A stretch of DNA of 64,000 nt from contig NTXX01000011.1 in the NCBI GenBank assembly GCA_002559145.1, forward strand, positions 252,264 to 316,263, in the 5' to 3' direction. Below, in pieces: positions 1-6,839 of this stretch. The number at the start of each line of letters is the position of its first letter. The first letter of the stretch is position 1. The translations under genes were made by a program, and so were the position numbers. The DNA comes from Bacillus sp. AFS006103. Its GTDB lineage: Bacteria; Bacillota; Bacilli; Bacillales; Cytobacillaceae. The notes under the pieces are model-generated. The model was not told the origin of the DNA. It saw nothing but the letters and a program-made list of their open reading frames with translations, and searched no databases.

Positions 1-1046
1 TTCCAATAGGCGGCGGTCGTGCCATCGTTGACACCCTATCCCGCCGTGCCGGAGGACTTGGCGTAGAGATTATATACGAGGCAACTGCTTGGAAATTACT
101 TCTTGATGACGAGGGTGCCGTCAATGGACTGATGGTGCGTGTGAAGGGCGGTACATCTCTTCAATTAAAAGTAGGAGCAGTCGTTTTAGCATCAGGTGGA
201 TTCCAGGGAAATCAGGAGATGATGGCCCAATATGTTGGCAGAGATGCTCATAAGGTCCGAACAGTAGCTGAAGGTGGTTTGTTTAACAAAGGTGAAGGAA
301 TTCGGATGGCCATGGAGCTAGGGGCAAAAACGGCTGGTCAGTTCGACTCTTTTCATGCTGAACCGGTGGACCCGAGAAGCAAGCGCGAAGAAGCTGCTGT
401 TATGACATATCCTTACTTTATTCTAGTCGATCAGAATGGAAACCGTTTCGTTGATGAGGGAAAAACAACAGTCGATGAACAATATGAAGAAGTGGCACGA
501 ACGATATTCCACGACCTTCCTGGTCACATTGCCTATATGATTGGCGATCAAAAAATGTATGATATTCCAAACTATGAACGGGCAGTGGAAACCGATAAAC
601 CGGCCATTGTTGCTGATACGATTGAAGAGTTGGCGGGAAAAATTGGCGTGTCAGTCGGCCAATTAACCGCTACAGTTGAATCTTTTAACGCAGCTGTTCA
701 ACCAGGTGAATTTTTTTGGGATAAAAAAGACGGTAAACAGACGCTTGGAATTTTGCCGCCAAAGTCTAATTGGGCAATCCCAATTGATAAGGCACCATTT
801 ATCGCCTATCCAATTATCTGCTCTAATGTTTTTACCAATGGCGGTCTAGCTACCGACACGGATGGGCGCGTCTTATCTCAAGATCATGATCCAATTCCAG
901 GTTTATATGCAGTCGGTGAAACAGCTGGTCTTTATTACGGCAAATATCCAGGAGGGACATCTGTGCTAAGGGGTCTTGTGTTTGGCCGTCGTGCCGGTGA
1001 TCATGCTGTTGCATACGTAACTGATTCAAAGAAACTAGAGGTTTAA
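1..1046 (+). CDS. FAD-dependent dehydrogenase, TcuA/fumarate-reductase-like (5' truncated)
   Basis: The reading frame is open from the first bases of the window, so this is the C-terminal part (about 347 residues) of a gene that starts upstream. It opens with a GGGRA segment, as in tricarballylate dehydrogenase (TcuA)-type flavoproteins, and ends with the C-terminal FAD-contacting region: IPGLYAVGE, a YPGGTSVLRG loop and VFGRRAG. This family (fumarate reductase/succinate dehydrogenase flavoprotein superfamily) oxidises or reduces C-C bonds next to a carboxylate or ketone. The N-terminal Rossmann GxGxxG lies outside the window. The SDR, GlcG-like protein and a second flavoprotein follow on the same strand. 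TcuA-like is a family resemblance only; the substrate is unknown. Confidence 0.85.
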   Translation, partial: PIGGGRAIVDTLSRRAGGLGVEIIYEATAWKLLLDDEGAVNGLMVRVKGGTSLQLKVGAVVLASGGFQGNQEMMAQYVGRDAHKVRTVAEGGLFNKGEGIRMAMELGAKTAGQFDSFHAEPVDPRSKREEAAVMTYPYFILVDQNGNRFVDEGKTTVDEQYEEVARTIFHDLPGHIAYMIGDQKMYDIPNYERAVETDKPAIVADTIEELAGKIGVSVGQLTATVESFNAAVQPGEFFWDKKDGKQTLGILPPKSNWAIPIDKAPFIAYPIICSNVFTNGGLATDTDGRVLSQDHDPIPGLYAVGETAGLYYGKYPGGTSVLRGLVFGRRAGDHAVAYVTDSKKLEV

Positions 1047-1080
1047 GTAGTTTGGTTTAATTGGGAAAGGGTGAGGTATT

Positions 1081-1803
1081 TTGGAATTAAAGGACAAGGT
1101 AGCCTTAGTAACAGGAGGAGGAAGAGGAATCGGCAGAGAAACCTGTATTCTCCTCGCGAAACACGGTGCTAAAGTGGCTGTTTTTTCCAACAATGAATCT
1201 GAAAGCAAAGAAACTGCTTCCTATATTTCTGAGGTGGTAGGGGGCGAAGCAATTGCCCTGAACGGGGATGTTCGTTTAGAAGAAGATATAAACCAAGCAG
1301 TCCTGACAACAGAACAAAGTTTGGGTTCGATTGATATATTAATCAATAATGCCGGGGTCATGCTTCTTAAGCCGTTTCATGAAATGACGGTTGAAGAATG
1401 GGACTTTGTACAAGATATAAATATTCGTGGAGTATATTTATGTTCTCGGGCCGTTGTACCGCAAATGATCGAGAAAAGACACGGTGTGATCATCAATCTA
1501 TCATCGATTTGGGGAACAAAAGGCGGTCCCGACAGAAGTGCTTACATTGCGTCTAAATATGCATGTCTCGGGTTTTCCAAAGCGCTTGGTGAAGAGTTGA
1601 AGCCATACAAGATTAGAGTGAATGCGGTTTGTCCAGGCCCTGTTAATACAAAGATGATGGACGACTTTGATGTGAATAAAGACAATTGGTTGCATCCACT
1701 TGACCTTGCTAATGTCATCGTCGATCTTTGTTTACCAAAGAGTGCAGCCATAACTGCCACCGCTATCGAAGCATTTGGTTACGGGCGTCCGGTAAATTTA
1801 TAG
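1081..1803 (+). CDS. SDR family NAD(P)-dependent oxidoreductase
   Basis: A 240-residue classical short-chain dehydrogenase. The N-terminus carries the cofactor motif TGGGRGIG (about residues 12-19), followed by NNAG (about 90-93), the catalytic serine in NLSSIWG and the YxxxK pair in YIASK. It starts with TTG, supported by the GGGTGAGG ribosome site just upstream and by the fact that the SDR fold begins immediately. Such enzymes interconvert alcohols and ketones in the cytoplasm. It sits 34 bp after one flavoprotein and 32 bp before the GlcG-like gene, so it is probably co-transcribed and acts in the same catabolic route. Cofactor preference and substrate cannot be read from the sequence. Confidence 0.9.
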   Translation: MELKDKVALVTGGGRGIGRETCILLAKHGAKVAVFSNNESESKETASYISEVVGGEAIALNGDVRLEEDINQAVLTTEQSLGSIDILINNAGVMLLKPFHEMTVEEWDFVQDINIRGVYLCSRAVVPQMIEKRHGVIINLSSIWGTKGGPDRSAYIASKYACLGFSKALGEELKPYKIRVNAVCPGPVNTKMMDDFDVNKDNWLHPLDLANVIVDLCLPKSAAITATAIEAFGYGRPVNL

Positions 1804-1835
1804 ATACTATTAAAAAACTGAGAGGGGAAATTATC

Positions 1836-2273
1836 ATGGAAAAATTAATTCCAGCAATTGAATCAAAAAATATCAGTCTAGCACTTGCTAATAAAATGCT
1901 TGAGGCAGCACTTGTAAAGGGAAAAGAACTAGGTATGCCGTTTAGCATCTCAATCGTTGATCGCGTCGGAAATCTAAAAGCCTTTGCTGCCATGGACGGT
2001 GCACCAGTATTAAGCTTGGAGATAGCACAAAATAAAGCCTTTTCTGCTGCAACTTATAATAGAGCAACACACGAATGGTACGACAGATTGAAGGATGACC
2101 CACCATTGTTGCATGGAATTGTTCACACACCAAGGCTCATTATTTTCGGCGGTGGGTATCCAATTAAAATCAATAACGAACTGATTGGCGGCGTCGGGGT
2201 TAGTGGAGGCCATTATACTCACGATATGCAGGTATGCCAGGAAGCATTAGAAGTGCTAAATAACCTAGAGTAA
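1836..2273 (+). CDS. GlcG/HbpS-like heme-binding-family protein
   Basis: A 145-residue protein of the GlcG/HbpS (DUF336) family, recognised by the SISIVDRVGNLKAFAAMDGA segment and the late glycine-rich GGYPIKINNELIGGVGVSGG stretch. The ATG at 1836 is chosen because GAGAGGGGAA lies about 8 bp upstream; a longer upstream extension would overlap the SDR gene and add residues unlike the family. There is no signal peptide, so it is probably cytoplasmic. Members often accompany catabolic operons (glycolate, diols, aromatic acids), with roles ranging from haem binding to unknown. Here it lies between the SDR and the second flavoprotein, suggesting an accessory role in the same pathway. Confidence 0.85.
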   Translation: MEKLIPAIESKNISLALANKMLEAALVKGKELGMPFSISIVDRVGNLKAFAAMDGAPVLSLEIAQNKAFSAATYNRATHEWYDRLKDDPPLLHGIVHTPRLIIFGGGYPIKINNELIGGVGVSGGHYTHDMQVCQEALEVLNNLE

Positions 2274-2287
2274 GAGGGTGTTGACGG

Positions 2288-3664
2288 ATGGAAACCTATG
2301 ACTTGATTATTTTAGGCGGCGGTCTAGCAGGGATGTGTGCTGCAGTTGAGGCAAGTGAAGCAGGTGCACACGTCCTGCTCCTTGAGAAACAGGATGAACT
2401 TGGCGGCAGTACGGTTCTTAGTTCAGGGTATATGGCCTTTGCCAGAACAGATATGCAAGAGCAAGCAGGCATCATCGATTCAACTGAGTCCTTATTGGAG
2501 GACATGATTGAGGTAGGCGGCGGGGTGAATGACCAGGATCTTGTTGAAGCTTATGGGCAGCAGCAATTAGCGACCTATACCTGGCTTGTTGAGCACGGTG
2601 TTGAGTTCCGCTCACTCGAAGCTGTGAGCGGGCACAGTGTTCCCCGTGGACATATTATTGACCCACATCAAGCGATTCAGTCACTTTACCGAAGGATCAA
2701 GCAGCTATCAAACGTGACCATTCGTTTGAATGCTCCGGCTCAACGGCTTTTGAAAAATGATGACGGACGAATTGACCGTGTTCTGTATGAGGTTGAGGGC
2801 GAAGAACGCACTGTACATGCTTCAAAAGGTGTAATTATCGCCTCAGGTGGGTTCGCAAAAAGCGAGGAGCTATTAGGGCAGTTTGCTCCACAATTAAAGG
2901 GAGCGCTAAGAATTGGCGGTTGTGGCAATCAGGGGGACGGCATACGAATGGCCTGTGAACACGGGGCCTGGTTAAAGGATTTACCTTACCTAAATGGGAC
3001 ATACGGATTTCATCCCACCGCTGCCGGACCAGTAAAGTCTCAGGGGTTAGCCTTTTACAAGGGAGCGATCATGGTCAATGAACTTGGGAAACGTTTTGTT
3101 AACGAGTCAATCTCTTACAAATTATTAGGAAAAGCCGCTTTCGAGCAGCCTGACCAAGTGAGTTTTCAGGTTTGGGACCAAACTGTGATGGACAAAAGCG
3201 TTCACGATGATCCCCTCTATGATTTGGAATTATTAAAGCGACGCAGACTTCTATATCAAGCAGACACGTTAGAGGACTTGGCTGACTGTATTGATGTACC
3301 GCTTGAGGTTTTGGAGGAAACGATTTCCAGGTACAATCAAGGGGTTGCGGACGGAGAAGATCCTGACTTCGGCAGGAAGTCATTAACCCATAACTATGGA
3401 AAACCAACACCAATTGAGAAGGCACCATTCTTTGCATTTGAGTCGACAGTTGCAATGCTGGCAACCTATGCAGGGGTGTCGGTGAACACCAAAGCACAGG
3501 TGGTGAATCCATATGGTGAGCCTATCCTAGGGTTGTTTGCAGCCGGAGAGGTAACTGGTGGATTCCACGGGGCAGGGTATATGACGGGAAGTTCATTAGG
3601 TAAATGTGCAGTGTTTGGACGGATTGCGGTTCAAGAGGCATTAAAAGAGATAATAGTAAAATAA
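2288..3664 (+). CDS. FAD-dependent oxidoreductase, fumarate reductase/urocanate reductase type
   Basis: A complete 458-residue flavoprotein. The N-terminal dinucleotide-binding motif is GGGLAGMCAAVEASEAG, followed by LLEKQDELGGST. A capping domain follows, and the C-terminus has ILGLFAAGEVTGGFHGAGY and TGSSLGKCAVFGR, typical of soluble fumarate-reductase-like dehydrogenases. The YNQGVADGEDPDFGR motif is also characteristic. No haem motif or Sec/Tat signal is present, unlike flavocytochrome c fumarate reductases, so it is cytoplasmic and needs a soluble electron partner. EtfBA encoded downstream is an obvious candidate, but that pairing is inference. The gene begins 14 bp after the GlcG-like gene. 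Confidence 0.88.
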   Translation: METYDLIILGGGLAGMCAAVEASEAGAHVLLLEKQDELGGSTVLSSGYMAFARTDMQEQAGIIDSTESLLEDMIEVGGGVNDQDLVEAYGQQQLATYTWLVEHGVEFRSLEAVSGHSVPRGHIIDPHQAIQSLYRRIKQLSNVTIRLNAPAQRLLKNDDGRIDRVLYEVEGEERTVHASKGVIIASGGFAKSEELLGQFAPQLKGALRIGGCGNQGDGIRMACEHGAWLKDLPYLNGTYGFHPTAAGPVKSQGLAFYKGAIMVNELGKRFVNESISYKLLGKAAFEQPDQVSFQVWDQTVMDKSVHDDPLYDLELLKRRRLLYQADTLEDLADCIDVPLEVLEETISRYNQGVADGEDPDFGRKSLTHNYGKPTPIEKAPFFAFESTVAMLATYAGVSVNTKAQVVNPYGEPILGLFAAGEVTGGFHGAGYMTGSSLGKCAVFGRIAVQEALKEIIVK

Positions 3665-3710
3665 ACAATTGAATGGGCACAGAAAGGCTCAGCTGAGGTT
3701 CACTGGAGTC

Positions 3711-3886
3711 ATGCGCTCAGAAAATTGGATTCGCTGGTAGACGTGGAGAATTAGCTGATAGAATCAGAGTATTCACCGATTAAAGGAGATTCGCCCATAA
3801 AACTAAAGAATTCGCCCATAATGCTTGTGAATTCGCCCATAAAACTGAAGAATCCGCTCATTGAACGAGAAAATTCGCTCATAAGC
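3711..3886. repeat. Nine-unit array stepped at 21/18 bp (ATTCGCYCAT core)
   Basis: Units resembling ATTCGCCCATAA begin at about 3711, 3729, 3750, 3771, 3789, 3810, 3831, 3852 and 3873. Six steps are exactly 21 bp and two are 18 bp. The last five units are well conserved, the first four degenerate. The array lies in the 337-bp gap between the second flavoprotein gene and the racemase-like gene. It has no spacers, so it is not a CRISPR. A sister array on the opposite strand occurs at 18661-18722. Confidence 0.8.
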
Positions 3887-4001
3887 CAATTTAGTTTCAC
3901 AACCGAAAGAAGAATTTCCGAAAAAAAAAGCATGCATAGCCTATTAATATACAAAACTAATAATTTTTTTCAAAAAAAGCACCAAAAAGGAGGTCTTTTC
4001 T

Positions 4002-4856
4002 ATGAAAATCTGGCATCAGAGCCTAACTACGATTGACCGGGTTCCACAATACCGTGATGCTATCGTGAACCACTTGCGAAAAATCGCACGCCCGGACGTA
4101 GAAATCGTTTTACATGGGATGTCTGAAGAAACATACCCTACACATTACCCTGGGTATTTTATCACACACTCGTACCTGCAGAACCTGCATCGTGAGCAGT
4201 TCGTTCGTGCTGCACTCATGGCTGAAGCTGCAGGGTACGATGCAATGTTTATCGGAACCATTCCAGATGTGGGGCTTCTTGAGGCCCGCACGCTCGTGGA
4301 TATCCCAGTGGTTGGTTATGGTCAGGCCTCTTTCCATATGGCATCTATGCTCGGGGACCGTATCGGAGTCGTCAACTTTTTAACCCCATTGGCCGATGAA
4401 CTTAGACAAAACGCTGCACGGTATGGTCTCGGTGAAAAACTAGGACCAATTGTACAGCTCGAGTCAAGCTTTGATGATGTGCTCGCGGGCTTCAATAATC
4501 CAGAGCCTGTGATTGAAGCTTTTAAAAGAGCAGCCGAGTCGGCTATTTCTCAAGGAGCCGATGTGATTGTCCCAGGTGAGGGACCAATGAACGTTTTCCT
4601 TGCAACCTTCGGTATATCTAGGATTGGTGATGTACCCGTCGTTGACTCTTTTGGCGCTGGAATCAAGATGTGCGAATCGTTAGCGGACCTAAAGAGAATA
4701 TCCGGAGTTTATATGACGCGGCGCGGCTACTATAATTCCAAACCACCTGCCGAAGCAGTTGCAAGATTACGAGAAATGTATGGATTAGACCCATACCCTA
4801 ATCCTAATAACCATAGAGGATTAGCAGTAAGGGCCGGGGTAGAAGTAAAAGGTTAA
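4002..4856 (+). CDS. Asp/Glu/hydantoin racemase family homologue lacking both catalytic cysteines
   Basis: A 284-residue protein of the Asp/Glu/hydantoin racemase superfamily, recognised by the overall pattern MKIWHQSL..., DAMFIGTIPDVGLLEAR, VPVVDSFGAG and the length. It begins with ATG after a strong AAAGGAGG ribosome site. The first catalytic cysteine position (usually CxxDxGL) reads GTIPDVGL and the second (usually GCAGM) reads GEGPM; the only cysteine is in KMCESL near the C-terminus. Proton abstraction by a Cys pair is therefore impossible, and a racemase function is unlikely. A lyase, hydrolase or binding role is possible. It precedes etfBA by 29 bp and probably belongs to the flavoprotein cluster. 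Confidence 0.8.
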   Translation: MKIWHQSLTTIDRVPQYRDAIVNHLRKIARPDVEIVLHGMSEETYPTHYPGYFITHSYLQNLHREQFVRAALMAEAAGYDAMFIGTIPDVGLLEARTLVDIPVVGYGQASFHMASMLGDRIGVVNFLTPLADELRQNAARYGLGEKLGPIVQLESSFDDVLAGFNNPEPVIEAFKRAAESAISQGADVIVPGEGPMNVFLATFGISRIGDVPVVDSFGAGIKMCESLADLKRISGVYMTRRGYYNSKPPAEAVARLREMYGLDPYPNPNNHRGLAVRAGVEVKG

Positions 4857-4885
4857 AAAATAAACAAAAAAGGGGTGAACACGAG

Positions 4886-5680
4886 ATGCATATCGTCGTA
4901 TGCCTAAAGCATGTTCTGGATCCGGAAATTACTCCGAGATATTTTCAAATGGATCCAGAGACCAATCGTCCGGAAAATGGAGATTCTGATATGGTTCTGG
5001 ATTCCTTTGCCGAGAATGCGCTTGAACTGTCAATTCAACTTCGGGATAAAACACAGGGAGCTACGGTGACTGCCATCTGCCTAGGAGACGAATCCTCGGA
5101 GGAGGTACTGCGCCGAGCCTTTGCATTCACGGCTAATGCAGCCGTTCGAGTTTGGGATGAGGAGTGGGAAAATCTCGATGGTCAGGCCGTTGGACACATC
5201 CTTGCGCAAACAATCAAAACCCTTGGTGGTGCAGAGCTTGTGGTGACTGGATATCAAGCAAGTGACATTGAGGAGGGCCTTGTTGGACCAGTCATGGCTG
5301 AAGAACTTGGGATTCCTTGTGTGACGCTTGTCTCCGAAATTGAACTGGATGAAGAAAGTGTAAAGTCTACCTGCGAAGCGGAAGGTGGTTATACTGTGAT
5401 GAGCGTTCCGTTTCCAGCTGTTTTTACAATTATCAGTTCTGAGACAAATGTCCCACGCCTCCCTAAGGTTAAAGATATTCGACTAGCAAGGAGCAAGCCT
5501 ATCACTCAATTTGAATCAGATGATATTGATTTAGACCCTGTGCGTTGTCAGCCTGGGGTTAAATTGGAGCGGGCCTACGTCCTAAACAGAGATGTCAATT
5601 GCGAGATCCTTTCAGGCAGCGATGGTTCGGAGCTCGCGGCTGAATTGACTGATAAGCTCTTAGCTCTCAAAATTGTATAG
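4886..5680 (+). CDS. etfB: Electron transfer flavoprotein subunit beta
   Basis: A 264-residue ETF beta/FixA-type subunit. It starts MHIVVCLKHVLDPEI and contains the AMP-binding-type ETF fold with VVTGYQASDIEEGLVGPVMAEELGIPCVTLVSEIEL, a hallmark stretch. The beta subunit pairs with EtfA to carry electrons in the cytoplasm from flavoprotein dehydrogenases to ETF-quinone oxidoreductase. A strong GGGGTGA ribosome site precedes it. etfA follows after 15 bp, forming a dedicated pair. It is probably not the housekeeping fatty-acid ETF, because it is embedded with two fumarate-reductase-type flavoproteins and no acyl-CoA genes are visible. Confidence 0.93.
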   Translation: MHIVVCLKHVLDPEITPRYFQMDPETNRPENGDSDMVLDSFAENALELSIQLRDKTQGATVTAICLGDESSEEVLRRAFAFTANAAVRVWDEEWENLDGQAVGHILAQTIKTLGGAELVVTGYQASDIEEGLVGPVMAEELGIPCVTLVSEIELDEESVKSTCEAEGGYTVMSVPFPAVFTIISSETNVPRLPKVKDIRLARSKPITQFESDDIDLDPVRCQPGVKLERAYVLNRDVNCEILSGSDGSELAAELTDKLLALKIV

Positions 5681-5695
5681 GAGGTCGCAGATACT

Positions 5696-6679
5696 ATGTC
5701 CAAAATTCTTATCTTTGCAACAATACAACAGGATGATTCCTTAAGCTCGGGTGCTAAAGAAGCACTGTCATTTGGCAGTCGATTGGCGAGTGCCACCGCC
5801 GGAAGTATAGAAGCTGTCCTGGTTGGATCCGAAAATACAACAGGTGCCAAGGAAGCCATTGCCCTTGGTGCAAGCAAGGTATATACCGTTACGAATCCTA
5901 TACTTGCAGAATATCAGGTTGAACTTTTCGTAGATAGCCTGTTCACGGTATTCCAACAGTCTGGTGCCGATGTGCTGCTTCTCTCCTTTGATCGAATGGG
6001 TAAGGATCTAGCAGGTCGATTAGCCACACGCATTGGTGCGTCAGCCATAACAGAAGTGACTGATTTTAGAACCGAAGGCTCCAAGCTTACATGGGTGCGC
6101 CCTATTTATGGTGATAAAGCATATGGTGAGTATTCAACCACTCGTTCGCAGGTGGTTGTAGGCATTCGCAAAAAAAGTCAGGAATTAGCAGTAACAGATT
6201 CAACTCGCACAGGTGAAATCATTTCAGTAGATTACTCCGTTCCAGAAGCTGTTGTCCTAACTAAGCTGGTTGTGAAAATACAGTCTGCCTTGTCAGATAT
6301 TCGTCTTGAGGATGCTACAATTATCGTCGCCGGAGGTCGTGGACTTGGCGGGCCTGAAGGCTTTCAAGAACTGCAGTCTCTTGCAGAACTGCTGGGCGGG
6401 ACTATCGGTGCTTCAAGGGCAGCATGTGACGCTGGATGGGTTCCTTCTAACCTGCAGGTAGGACAAACGGGTGCCGTTGTTGCACCGGACCTTTATATTG
6501 CGGTCGGAATATCAGGTGCCAGTCAGCATCTAGCAGGCATTACCAGTGCGAAGACTGTTGTTGCCATCAACACAGATTCAGAAGCGCCGATTTTTAAAAG
6601 GGCCAATCTTGGTGTGATAGCTGACTATAAGACGGTAATACCAGCACTTACGGAAAAACTGAAAAAGGTACTAGTTTAA
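5696..6679 (+). CDS. etfA: Electron transfer flavoprotein subunit alpha
   Basis: A 327-residue ETF alpha subunit. The C-terminal FAD domain is complete: AGGRGLGGPEGF, then the conserved GASRAACDAGWVPSNLQVGQTG, LYIAVGISGASQHLAG and INTDSEAPIFKRANLGVIAD. The start is supported by the GGAGG site at 5681-5685. It forms a heterodimer with the EtfB encoded just upstream, with one FAD per dimer. It is the last gene of the plus-strand cluster; no ETF-quinone oxidoreductase or bifurcating-type partner is seen in the window, so the electron acceptor must be encoded elsewhere. Confidence 0.94.
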   Translation: MSKILIFATIQQDDSLSSGAKEALSFGSRLASATAGSIEAVLVGSENTTGAKEAIALGASKVYTVTNPILAEYQVELFVDSLFTVFQQSGADVLLLSFDRMGKDLAGRLATRIGASAITEVTDFRTEGSKLTWVRPIYGDKAYGEYSTTRSQVVVGIRKKSQELAVTDSTRTGEIISVDYSVPEAVVLTKLVVKIQSALSDIRLEDATIIVAGGRGLGGPEGFQELQSLAELLGGTIGASRAACDAGWVPSNLQVGQTGAVVAPDLYIAVGISGASQHLAGITSAKTVVAINTDSEAPIFKRANLGVIADYKTVIPALTEKLKKVLV

Positions 6680-6800
6680 ATTAAAAATGTCTCTTTATTA
6701 CGTGATGGGAATTGGATTATACAAGATGTAAATTGGAAGAATAATAGAGGGGAAAACGGGGTATGAGATAGATAGACTGAAGGTCTATTAAATAGGAAAA

Positions 6801-6828
6801 GGCGCATGAATGATTAATGTCATGCGCC
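6801..6828 (-). terminator. Rho-independent terminator of adhE (possibly bidirectional)
   Basis: The inverted repeat GGCGCATGA (6801-6809) / TCATGCGCC (6820-6828) is followed on the minus strand by TTTTCC and on the plus strand by CACTTTT. It lies between the convergent etfA and adhE genes. Confidence 0.8.
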
Positions 6829-6839
6829 CACTTTTATCA

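Noticed and set aside
3711..3886. Regular short repeats suggesting a CRISPR array
   Set aside because: Units are about 11 bp with 18-21 bp steps, inter-unit sequence is itself partly repeated, and no cas genes are present.
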